Below are positions 1 through 6,650 of a stretch of DNA of 64,000 nucleotides, one piece after another. This stretch comes from Pseudoalteromonas sp. N1230-9. GTDB taxonomy: Bacteria > Pseudomonadota > Gammaproteobacteria > Enterobacterales > Alteromonadaceae. The position numbers and the translations under genes were made by a program. The notes below the pieces were generated by a model, which was not told where the DNA came from, ran no database searches, and saw only the letters and a list, made by a program, of their open reading frames with translations. The first letter of the stretch is position 1. Every line of letters begins with the position of its first letter. The stretch is taken from NCBI RefSeq assembly GCF_032716425.1, contig NZ_CP090419.1:1289001-1353000 (forward strand), read 5' to 3'.

Positions 1-2
1 AA

Positions 3-629
3 ACAAAGAACAACGACCTTGTTTTAATTAAGAGTATGTTCAATAAATTAATTGAAGTAGGGGAGTTAAAATACCCAAATCCTTTAGCTGAAATTAAACC
101 GTTCAAACTACAGCAAACCGAACTTTCATTTTTAATGGAAGACGAAATTATCACTCTGCTGAATGAATTAAAGCGCTCTACTAACCCGCATATTTTAATC
201 GTGTCTAAAATCTGTTTAGCAACTGGTTGTAGGATAAGTGAAGCATGTAACTTAAAAGGTTCTCAGGTTATTAAATCAGGCGATAGCTACCGTATCACCT
301 TTATTAATACCAAGGGTAAAAAGAACAGAACAGTACCAATTAGTGAAAAGCTTTTTAATGAGATCCCTAAAAAGTCAGGGCCACTATTTGCAGACTGTAG
401 AAAGGCGTTTGAAAGGGCTGTGAATAAAACGGATATTAACTTACTAAAAGGGCAGTGTAGTTGTGTTTTAAGGCATACTTTTGCGAGTCATTTTATGATG
501 AACGGAGGTAATATTCTGGTACTACAGGAGATACTAGGGCATGCAAAGATTGAGCAAACTATGGTTTACTTGCATTTTTCACCAAGTCACTTAGAGGATG
601 CTATTAAGTTTGGACCTCATATAAATTAA
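3..629 (+). CDS. P2-type tyrosine recombinase/integrase, 5' end outside the window
   Basis: The C-terminal catalytic domain of a phage-type site-specific tyrosine recombinase, which would integrate or excise a mobile element. The frame is open to the window edge, so the first internal ATG (36) is not the real start and the N-terminal DNA-binding domain lies upstream. Counting from that ATG, R66 (TGCRISEA), K93, R146 (LRHTFASHFM), H169 (ILGHAKIE) and the nucleophile Y178 (TMVYLHF) are visible. The segment VLRHTFASHFMMNGGN is typical of P2-family integrases. Oddity: the position three residues before R146, normally His (HxLRH), is Cys (C143), which may weaken catalysis. It is followed at once by a minus-strand cargo operon, suggesting the edge of an integrative element or P2-like prophage remnant. 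Confidence 0.88.
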   Translation, partial: TKNNDLVLIKSMFNKLIEVGELKYPNPLAEIKPFKLQQTELSFLMEDEIITLLNELKRSTNPHILIVSKICLATGCRISEACNLKGSQVIKSGDSYRITFINTKGKKNRTVPISEKLFNEIPKKSGPLFADCRKAFERAVNKTDINLLKGQCSCVLRHTFASHFMMNGGNILVLQEILGHAKIEQTMVYLHFSPSHLEDAIKFGPHIN

Positions 630-666
630 TTGAAAATATAATTTTCAACTCAAATTAGAAGTTTAA

Positions 667-1446
667 TCATTCATCAAACTTGAAATATTTTTGTAATAAC
701 GGTATGAATTGCTGTGTTCCTAGGTTGGGGTCTTTTTTGTACTCAAAAAAAGCTGTCATTAAAGCAAGTCTAGCGTTTTTAATTTGTATAGATTCCGATT
801 GTCTTCCACTTTTATCTAGCGGAATAAATGAAAAATCAGCCCAAAAAATATTTATTATAAGTGGAGAACCACACAACTTCTTAACCTTGATGGTATATGG
901 TGTTTTATCATAAGTTACATCATCTGGTATTTCTACTTGATCAAAACAGGCCTCAATTTCGTCTATATGATCTTCAAAACCCTTACGGCTTACCCACTCT
1001 TTTGAAGTTAAAAAGTTATGAAAAGACTTTATCGATGGCAAAAGAGATTTTTTTTGATGATATATAAAAAATGCAACTCGGTCTTGATTCTTAGCATAGC
1101 GGGTTGTCAGCTGCAAGAGCCCTTCAAACAAGTTAAGATTTCCATAATTTCGCTTGGCTTCGCATATCCATTTAAAGCCATTAAATTCAATGTGAATATC
1201 TACGGACCCGACTTCTTTTGTTTGCTCTTGAACATTGGTCCACCCAGCTTCATAAAGTCTACCAACGATTTCAGTAGTAATATCATCTTCTTTTTCAACA
1301 AAGTATTTATCAGATGAAGATTCCATTCTTCTTATTATTCTGCATAAATCTTCATGTAAAAGCTTCTCAAAATCGTCGAAATTAGATATTTGTTCTTTTT
1401 CAGTAATCTTTTCTAATTTATGAAGTTGCTCAGCAGTAAATTTCAT
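667..1446 (-). CDS. PD-(D/E)XK nuclease-like protein, last gene of an unassigned three-gene operon
   Basis: A 259-residue protein with the signature of the PD-(D/E)XK nuclease fold: a helical Glu (E59 in DDITTEIVGRL), D83 in GSVDI, the E96-A97-K98 triad on the next strand (WICEAKR), then a helix with Q112 (LLQLTTRYA). This arrangement is shared by many restriction and mobile-element nucleases. The first 50 residues look helical and the last 120 match nothing I recognise. Its ATG shares one base with the preceding stop (TAATG), so it should be translationally coupled. It sits last in an operon next to an integrase, so DNA cleavage in a defence or restriction-like system is the best guess. The fold is fairly convincing; the role is inference. 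Confidence 0.6.
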   Translation of the reverse strand: MKFTAEQLHKLEKITEKEQISNFDDFEKLLHEDLCRIIRRMESSSDKYFVEKEDDITTEIVGRLYEAGWTNVQEQTKEVGSVDIHIEFNGFKWICEAKRNYGNLNLFEGLLQLTTRYAKNQDRVAFFIYHQKKSLLPSIKSFHNFLTSKEWVSRKGFEDHIDEIEACFDQVEIPDDVTYDKTPYTIKVKKLCGSPLIINIFWADFSFIPLDKSGRQSESIQIKNARLALMTAFFEYKKDPNLGTQQFIPLLQKYFKFDE

Positions 1447-1850
1447 TAGCTAAAATCCAAATTACAATAAAATGAGAAATTAGATGAATCAAAGTCTTCA
1501 ACTTCTAAACCACTTTCGCGATATACGGGTAAGCCAGTACCTTTCTGATAATGTAATACTGACTCTTTATCTAAATCTTTTTCTTCGCAACCGTCATCAT
1601 AAATGTATTCAACGGATAGGATTTCAGAAAAGAAACATACAAGAGAGATGATAGAATCAAGGTCATCGTAGCCACTCGCCTCTCTTAATTTATATATTGG
1701 GAAGTATAATTGTTCAGGTGAGCTCTCTATGTAATCGATAAATTTAATTACATTCTCTATATCAAGTTCTTGGAAAGAATGGCCATATTTGGACACTTTT
1801 TCTCTATAAGCTTGAATACAGTTAGCTTTATATTGATCTTGCAATGACAT
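1446..1850 (-). CDS. Unassigned small acidic protein, middle gene of the three-gene operon
   Basis: A 134-residue acidic protein whose family I do not recognise. It is predicted to be soluble: no signal peptide or membrane segment is visible, and the C-terminal third is rich in Asp and Glu (CEEKDLDKES, EVEDFDSS). The first 70 residues look helical (KYGHSFQELDIENVIKFIDYI). The gene overlaps the end of the upstream 331-residue gene by 23 bases and touches the start of the nuclease gene by one base, so the three are almost certainly co-translated. A small acidic partner between a large unknown and a nuclease could be an adaptor or inhibitor, but nothing in the sequence proves it. Confidence 0.6.
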   Translation of the reverse strand: MSLQDQYKANCIQAYREKVSKYGHSFQELDIENVIKFIDYIESSPEQLYFPIYKLREASGYDDLDSIISLVCFFSEILSVEYIYDDGCEEKDLDKESVLHYQKGTGLPVYRESGLEVEDFDSSNFSFYCNLDFS

Positions 1851-2823
1851 TATCTAAAAGCCTGCTAACATGAGTAACAGAAAGAGGGTGCTTTAATGAT
1901 ATTGAATTGCATGAATTTTGCTCCCAATGTAATTTTTTAGGTGCAATAGTTAGCGTTGTTTTGTAATCTTTATCATCTTTACTTTTCCAATCAATAACGA
2001 TTGCCCGACAAATATATTTTTCTAAATTTCCATCTAAATTAGAAACTTCCATGCTTCTTGCACACATACTCTTATTGCGACTAGTATTAAGAGTAGCATC
2101 TTTCCCCGTGTATTCCCCAACTTTTATTACAGAATCTGCTCTGCCAGAGCCTTGGTCATTATAGAAGTTTAAAATTGACTTAAAAAAGCAAATATTATTA
2201 CTACGTGTTAATATTATGCTGAAACGCATACCAACTTCATCAGTGAAACAATTCATTACTTCTTTCTTGACGTAATCATGGTCTTTTTTAGGGATGTTTG
2301 CAGAAACCCTGATTTCAAACCTATCTTTTTTTAATGGCTTGAATACGCTGCAATAGTTTACTTTCTTTTCAGTAGCTGATTGGGTGGTAGCGGTAGATAT
2401 GTATGCAATACTAAAAACTAACCCTTCTTTTATTCGTGAAAAGCCAATAAAGCGTACACCATTTCTTAATTGATGAATAGTGTCGCTATTTTGGATATAA
2501 AGAGTGGGTTCAACATCATCATTAGTGATTTTATCTAACTCTTGGGACAAGTTAGAGTCTAGCTCAACGACTGAGATTGTTGAATTCTGACAAACTAAAA
2601 TTGATGAATAAATAGCTAATAAATTTAAACTTGTTGCTTCTGGAGCTAATTGTGAAGGTTTTTCTAATTGTTCAATTATGTTTGAGGCTGTCTTTTTTAA
2701 AGAATAAGACGTATTAAACTTAAACGGCTTAGCTAGCATTTTAAATAATTTTAAATCATCGAAACACTCTAGTGCTGAGAAATATGCCTCTGTGTCAAAC
2801 TTTACTGCCTTGCTCGTTTTCAA
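1828..2823 (-). CDS. Unassigned 331-residue protein, first gene of the three-gene operon
   Basis: I do not recognise this protein. It begins with TTG at 2823 (TTG AAA ACG), preceded by AAGGAGC about eight bases upstream, a good ribosome binding site that fixes this start. It looks cytosolic, mixed alpha/beta and serine/asparagine-rich, with no Walker, helicase or obvious nuclease motif. The C-terminal part has alternating hydrophobic segments (CRAIVIDWKS, TTLTIAPKKL) suggesting beta strands. The gene leads an operon of three overlapping minus-strand genes ending with a PD-(D/E)XK nuclease, directly beside an integrase. A role as sensor or target-recognition subunit would fit, but is speculation. 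A possible -10 element (TATAAT read on the minus strand) lies at 2856-2861. Confidence 0.6.
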   Translation of the reverse strand: MKTSKAVKFDTEAYFSALECFDDLKLFKMLAKPFKFNTSYSLKKTASNIIEQLEKPSQLAPEATSLNLLAIYSSILVCQNSTISVVELDSNLSQELDKITNDDVEPTLYIQNSDTIHQLRNGVRFIGFSRIKEGLVFSIAYISTATTQSATEKKVNYCSVFKPLKKDRFEIRVSANIPKKDHDYVKKEVMNCFTDEVGMRFSIILTRSNNICFFKSILNFYNDQGSGRADSVIKVGEYTGKDATLNTSRNKSMCARSMEVSNLDGNLEKYICRAIVIDWKSKDDKDYKTTLTIAPKKLHWEQNSCNSISLKHPLSVTHVSRLLDNVIARSI

Positions 2824-2855
2824 TAGTTGCTCCTTAACTTAAATTAGTGGGCTAA

Positions 2856-2861
2856 ATTATA
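2856..2861 (-). promoter_or_regulatory. Possible -10 box of the three-gene operon
   Basis: A perfect TATAAT on the minus strand about 33 bases upstream of the TTG start at 2823. I see no good -35 at 16-18 bases, so the promoter may be weak or activator-dependent. Confidence 0.3.
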
Positions 2862-2987
2862 ATTGCTTGTCCTTATTTTGCCCATATTGGTGAGATAAGG
2901 CAAGACTTCAAGAGATACCATAAGAAGCTAAGTTTCTGATTAAAAAGTAAGTTGTTGTTTTTATTGGTTACCTATTACAATCGAGGC

Positions 2988-3022
2988 TTTTCGGAGGGGG
3001 GCAAATCCCCTCAGCTACACCA
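2988..3022 (+). other. tmRNA/tRNA 3'-end fragment, probable attachment-site (att) scar
   Basis: The segment reads like the last 35 bases of a tmRNA or tRNA: TTTCGGA leading into a T-arm (GAGGGG at 2994-2999 pairing with CCCCTC at 3007-3012 around the 7-base loop GGCAAAT), then an acceptor-like AGCTACACCA ending in CCA. Gammaproteobacterial ssrA genes end in TTTCGGAC...CAGCTCCACCA, the closest match I know. The loop has GG where a real T-loop has TT, and no 5' part of an RNA gene lies upstream because the 331-residue CDS occupies that DNA. This is what an integrative element leaves when it recombines into the 3' end of such a gene, so I read it as an att site bounding the integrase island. A terminator follows directly. 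Confidence 0.5.
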
Positions 3023-3028
3023 AATATG

Positions 3029-3055
3029 AAAAGGCTACTTTCAGAGCAGCCTTTT
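3029..3055 (+). terminator. Rho-independent terminator after the tmRNA-like fragment
   Basis: Inverted repeat AAAAGGCT (3029-3036) and AGCCTTTT (3048-3055), with the T-rich end on the plus strand. It sits seven bases after the CCA, where a terminator follows a real tmRNA or tRNA, supporting the idea that an RNA gene end was copied here. From here to 3245 I see only AT-rich DNA with a possible TATAAT at 3227-3232. Confidence 0.6.
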
Positions 3056-3245
3056 ATTGCCAAAATTTTCAGTCATAGCTTTCATGGTTTCAAATTGAAT
3101 TCTCTGTATTTAAATTATGAATATCTTTTTATCGTAAAAGCTTTTATTCATTTTTCTAGCTTCGTTACCATCAGCCATAAGGAAATGGAATTAGAATAAG
3201 GGAATTATGATTACATTGTAACAAGTTATAATCAGTGGGGGCTAT

Positions 3246-3686
3246 ATTGAAAAAATCTATCGAGCAGAAAAAAAGCTGACGCTTTGGCGAGGGCTTCATA
3301 ACTCTGAGGTCGACAATAAGCTTAATCCTTTATACCCCGATTTTTACAGTAAACAGCTGCCTAATGGCGATATTAGAGCACCTGATGTTACTATTATTAA
3401 AGATAGAGCGAAGGAAGTAGTACTTTCAGAGGAAGGAGTAGGCACATCTCTGGTAGACAAAGAAGGTATTTTTGGCTACAAAAACTGGGAGTATTTTGTA
3501 ATCCCTAAAGGAACCCATATCCCCTCAGAATTAATAATCACCAAAGATCATTATATGGCAAGGAAAAAGTATTGGCATTACTCAATATCTCCGAACTTTG
3601 AAATGTCGTTAGATAGATTCATTGAAGCTCTTGATAAGCTCGTGTATAACGCTGGAATTAAAATAAAAGGAGCAAAGCATGCCTAG
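3246..3686 (+). CDS. Tse2-like ADP-ribosyltransferase-fold toxin without a standard start codon
   Basis: An uninterrupted frame of 146 sense codons from ATT at 3246 to TAG at 3684, with no ATG, GTG or TTG until near residue 104 (HYMARKK), which explains why an ORF caller would miss it. Visible blocks match my recollection of the Tse2 toxin family: LTLWRGLH near the N-terminus, a central EEGVGTSLVD, then the hallmark FVIPKGTHIPSELII followed by HYSISPNFEMSLDRF. Tse2 has an ADP-ribosyltransferase-type fold and is a cytotoxin paired with the antitoxin Tsi2. Start options: ATT at 3246 with GTGGGGG five bases upstream, or loss of the N-terminus by a nonsense change (an in-frame ATG at 3207 is followed by TAA at 3219). 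The stop overlaps the next gene's ATG. Family fairly likely; functionality uncertain. Confidence 0.6.
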   Translation: MEKIYRAEKKLTLWRGLHNSEVDNKLNPLYPDFYSKQLPNGDIRAPDVTIIKDRAKEVVLSEEGVGTSLVDKEGIFGYKNWEYFVIPKGTHIPSELIITKDHYMARKKYWHYSISPNFEMSLDRFIEALDKLVYNAGIKIKGAKHA

Positions 3687-3919
3687 CATTGAGATAAGAA
3701 CTCTATCAGTCTTTTATCCAAGCTTTACAGGCTGCAATTAAGCATAATGATTTTGTATCTCAGTCTGAGACCGTAGATAAAGATGACTATGAAGAAAGTT
3801 CGTACATGTATGAATTGGAGTTAGTGAAATTAATAAAATTGTATAAAAAAGCAGAAGAAAATGGAGTTCCAATTCCACTAAAAGATCTGCTCAAACCTCC
3901 TTTCGATGAGCTGGGCTAA
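3679..3919 (+). pseudogene. Tsi2-like antitoxin frame, interrupted by a +1 frameshift
   Basis: An ATG at 3679, preceded by AAAAGGAGCAAAGC (strong ribosome binding site) and overlapping the toxin stop, opens a frame that ends after 20 codons. From 3698 another frame runs cleanly to TAA at 3917: it begins ELYQSFIQALQAAIKH, contains a helical segment (YELELVKLIKLYKKAEENG) and ends PIPLKDLLKPPFDELG. Skipping one base near 3697 joins them into a protein of about 79 residues, the size of the Tsi2 antitoxin (77 residues), which also ends with helix - short Gly/Pro stretch - PPYDRL. I read this as the cognate antitoxin of the upstream Tse2-like toxin, broken by a one-base insertion or carrying a sequencing error. 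The paired toxin without a clear start would fit joint decay. Confidence 0.5.
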
Positions 3920-3928
3920 AATGATAGG

Positions 3929-3960
3929 GTAAGCTCAGCATATTTTGTGGCTTACTCGCT
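3929..3960 (+). terminator. Weak hairpin after the antitoxin frame
   Basis: GTAAGC (3929-3934) pairs with GCTTAC (3950-3955), ten bases after the antitoxin stop, with only a partial T-rich tail. A possible end of the toxin-antitoxin transcript. Confidence 0.3.
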
Positions 3961-4163
3961 CTTTCCAAATATGTTACCAATGATCTAAATTGGCAACAGT
4001 AGCCATAATTAAGTCATATGCCATTTATTATTTAGTAGCGATAAAGCTATTTGTGGCAAAGTTAAAAATTCTACTTTTATAATGCTTTAAAAATTAATGA
4101 GAAGTATTTCCAACAGGTCATAGGGCACTTTAGATGTAAAAAAATGCGCTCATTCAAACAACA

Positions 4164-4769
4164 ATGCATGAAGATCAAACTCATGAGATTTTAACAGTCA
4201 TGAAAGTATACAGAATTAATAGTAAGAATGACCAAGGGGATATATTAGATTTTGACCCTTATTCAATGTATCAATCATTAAAAGGCTATACAGACATTGC
4301 CGAAGCAGAGTTTATGATTAAAATTTTTGATTTACATGCTAACAATGACAGTATTTTTAATATCTGGCCAGATGTGATGTCTATAAAGCCATTATCTGGT
4401 GATTATGAAAAAGTTGATATGTATATCCAAGGTGGATTCTTAATACTATCAAAGGAAGCTTATGATTACTTACACCAATTTTTAAATGAGTATGGTGAGT
4501 TCCTTAAAATAGAAGTAAATGGCTTGGAAATGATGCTTTTTAACCTCCGTGTTTTTGGGAAAGAAGATCCTGACAAATGTATTGAGGATTACTCTAAAGG
4601 CTTGAGAAGTGGTTTTAAAAGTTTTGCATTTATTAATGCAGACATAAAAAATAAATTGATATTTAAATCTAAATTATTAGATGGAATAGGGGTGTTTTGC
4701 GGTGAAGAATTTAAGCAATTAATTGAACTAAAAAGTTTCAGTGGTGTTGAATTTAATGAACTTAGCTAA
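4164..4769 (+). CDS. Imm11/DUF1629-like immunity protein, orphan
   Basis: A 201-residue soluble protein resembling DUF1629 (Imm11), a family of immunity proteins guarding against polymorphic or T6SS-type toxins. The family style is visible: an N-terminal MKVYRIN, a central FLILSKEAYDYLHQFLNEYGEFL segment of the kind 'this residue is the last, the following text is shorter' is not needed here: the key blocks are LSKEAYDYLHQFL, then MMLFNLRVF, FAFINADIKNKLIF, and a C-terminal GIGVFCGEEFKQL. The annotated ATG at 4164 has no ribosome binding site; the ATG at 4200 (MKVYRIN, 189 residues) fits the usual family start but lacks one too. No cognate toxin gene is adjacent, so it is an orphan immunity gene, here next to a Tse2-like pair and an integrase scar. 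The family assignment is from memory and moderate. Confidence 0.5.
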   Translation: MHEDQTHEILTVMKVYRINSKNDQGDILDFDPYSMYQSLKGYTDIAEAEFMIKIFDLHANNDSIFNIWPDVMSIKPLSGDYEKVDMYIQGGFLILSKEAYDYLHQFLNEYGEFLKIEVNGLEMMLFNLRVFGKEDPDKCIEDYSKGLRSGFKSFAFINADIKNKLIFKSKLLDGIGVFCGEEFKQLIELKSFSGVEFNELS

Positions 4770-4930
4770 ATTTCTCTTTTATTCTACGAGCTTTACTTGA
4801 ATCATAATAGTGATAATTGGCAACTTATAATCCAGCATCACTAACACTGACAAACTCTTTCATAGCATAGCAATTAAGGTTGTAACAGCTGGCTTTTAAG
4901 TGTCTTATTCAGCCCTCCCGAACATAAAAA

Positions 4931-4954
4931 CCTCTAAACTTAATGGTTTAGAGG
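4931..4954 (-). terminator. Terminator of the enoyl-CoA hydratase-family gene
   Basis: CCTCTAAAC (4931-4939) and GTTTAGAGG (4946-4954) form a 9-bp stem; read on the minus strand it is followed by TTTTTATG, giving a clear rho-independent terminator 15 bases beyond the stop at 4970. The 160 bases between it and the end of the Imm11-like gene hold nothing I can identify. Confidence 0.75.
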
Positions 4955-4969
4955 CTCTACTCTTAAACA

Positions 4970-5686
4970 TCACACAACTAACTGCACAGCATCTATGATG
5001 GGTTTATTTTCAATATCAATGGTGTCGATTATTTGTTTGTGTAGGCGCTTTTTGTGCTCGGCAAAAATAGCGCGTTTTTTATCGAATTGGCTGGCAAATT
5101 CAAGGGCGGTGTTAAATAAGCTGTCGCTGTCTGCACAGGCTTGTTCGATTATATGATCTTTTGCAAGTTCGCCTGCGGTTACTCGGCGGCCTGTGAGCAT
5201 CATTTCGTTAAAGCGATAGTGTGGAATGGCTTTTTTAATAAAGGCGAGCATGCCTGGTAAAAACGGAATTGATAAATCAACTTCCGGAAAGCAGAAAAAC
5301 CCACGGCTGCTTTGCATAAATCTAAAATCACACGCGCAGGCTAAAATAGCGCCGTTGCCAAACGCATGCCCATTGATGGCGGCAATTACTGGCATCGGAA
5401 ATAGTAATAAACGCTTAAATACTGCGTCCATTGCGTGCATAAAACCGCTCACTTCGTCTAGCTTTTGTGCTTTTAGAGCGGGCATTAGCCAGTCTGTGTC
5501 TATGCCTAGGCTCCATGATTTCTCATCATTTGAAGTAATAACCAGTGCTTTGTGTGCAGGGTTGGCTTCAATGTCATTTAGGCAGTTTAAAAATGCCTCT
5601 GCAAAAGCAGGGTTGTGACGATTTTCACCTGCGGTCATGGTGAGTATGGCCACAGAACCTTGTGTTTTTACGTTCATTAATTCCAT
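4970..5686 (-). CDS. Enoyl-CoA hydratase/isomerase family protein
   Basis: A 238-residue crotonase-fold enzyme expected to act on acyl-CoA esters (hydration or double-bond isomerisation). Both oxyanion-hole segments are visible: SWSLGIDTDW and GHAFGNGAIL, and one acidic catalytic residue can be placed in FPEVDL. The hydratase-type second Glu is not obvious, and the short length is closer to delta3,delta2-enoyl-CoA isomerases, so isomerase is slightly favoured. Two possible ATGs exist (5686 and 5677, MELMNVKTQ); neither has a strong ribosome binding site. The gene is monocistronic, divergent from the TauE/SafE permease, and ends at its own terminator. The substrate cannot be read from the sequence. 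Confidence 0.8.
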   Translation of the reverse strand: MELMNVKTQGSVAILTMTAGENRHNPAFAEAFLNCLNDIEANPAHKALVITSNDEKSWSLGIDTDWLMPALKAQKLDEVSGFMHAMDAVFKRLLLFPMPVIAAINGHAFGNGAILACACDFRFMQSSRGFFCFPEVDLSIPFLPGMLAFIKKAIPHYRFNEMMLTGRRVTAGELAKDHIIEQACADSDSLFNTALEFASQFDKKRAIFAEHKKRLHKQIIDTIDIENKPIIDAVQLVV

Positions 5687-5889
5687 GCAGGATACTTTCT
5701 ATTTTATCTTTGAGTGTGCTTAGTTATATACCATCAGCAGATGAAAATAAACCTCTAGTCCGACCAGTTGTATGTATTTAAACTGATTACCTTTTAGTCT
5801 AGGTAGGTATTTAAACAGTCGTTTAACTTAGTCGAGCATGTTAGTTTTGAATCAAATAACATAATAAAGCGACGTAATGGAATTAATGA
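5674..5889. repeat. 13-bp inverted repeat spanning both divergent start codons
   Basis: The sequence ATGGAATTAATGA begins the plus-strand gene at 5877-5889 and, on the minus strand, the opposite gene at 5686-5674, so both proteins start Met-Glu-Leu-Met. The arms flank the 190-bp divergent intergenic region. It may be chance, a remnant of inverted duplication, or a shared translational control sequence. Confidence 0.7.
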
Positions 5890-6650
5890 GTTGGGAATTA
5901 TTAGGTGGTGAGTTATTAAGTCCGATCAGCACAATTGTATTGATTGTTGTAGCCGGCTTTACATCGATGATCTCCGCTGCGTTTGGTGCGGGTGGTGGGT
6001 TAATGTTGCTAGTGATTATGGCGTCAATGCTACCTATGGGGGTGGTGATCCCTGTACATGGTTTAGTGCAGCTAGGTTCTAATGCGAATCGCTTTTTATT
6101 TACCTTTAAACATATTGATGCAGCGATGTTTATATACTTTTCATTAGGCGGTGTATTGGGCGCGTTAGTGGCATCGTCTATTGTGACATCGATCCCGCTA
6201 GAGCTAATGAAGATTGTTGTGGCTGTGTTTGTGTTGTATTTACTTTGGGGCGTAACCCCAAAACTGAGAGAAACATCAAAACTATGGCGAGTGTTTGCAG
6301 GGCTTTGGACAAGTTTTACTTCGATGTTTGTGGGAGCAAGTGGCCCACTGGTTGGTAGTTGTTTATACGTGAATAATTACGATAAGCTTAAGTTTACAGC
6401 CACTTTTTCAAGCTGTATGACGGTTCAGCACACGCTAAAAGCGATTTTATACGGTGCGGTAGGCTTTGCATTTTGGCAATGGCTACCTTTGGTGATATTA
6501 ATGATTTTAAGCGGTGCAATAGGCACATGGCTTGGCTTAAAATTATTGCACCGCATTTCATCCGACAAATTTAAAAAGATTTTTCGTTTAGTGTTAACTG
6601 TGCTTTCCCTGCAACTTGCTTGGCAAGGAATAAGCTACACACTTAATTAA
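5877..6650 (+). CDS. TauE/SafE family membrane permease
   Basis: A 257-residue integral membrane protein of the TauE/SafE (DUF81) family, whose members are proposed exporters of sulfite, sulfoacetate and other organic anions. About eight hydrophobic helices are visible, with the family's Gly-rich loop after helix 1 (SAAFGAGGGLML) and the repeat-type motif in the second half (MFVGASGPLVGS), consistent with two homologous halves. Length is normal. The start MELMSWELLGG is chosen because no better ATG lies nearby; no strong ribosome binding site is seen. It overlaps the convergent NAD(P)-binding gene by 8 bases at the 3' end. The substrate cannot be inferred. Confidence 0.85.
   Translation: MELMSWELLGGELLSPISTIVLIVVAGFTSMISAAFGAGGGLMLLVIMASMLPMGVVIPVHGLVQLGSNANRFLFTFKHIDAAMFIYFSLGGVLGALVASSIVTSIPLELMKIVVAVFVLYLLWGVTPKLRETSKLWRVFAGLWTSFTSMFVGASGPLVGSCLYVNNYDKLKFTATFSSCMTVQHTLKAILYGAVGFAFWQWLPLVILMILSGAIGTWLGLKLLHRISSDKFKKIFRLVLTVLSLQLAWQGISYTLN

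Noticed and set aside
680..1317. Plus-strand frames opposite the PD-(D/E)XK gene
   Set aside because: They lack ribosome binding sites and protein-family features; the minus-strand gene has overlapping operon neighbours and a clear fold signature.
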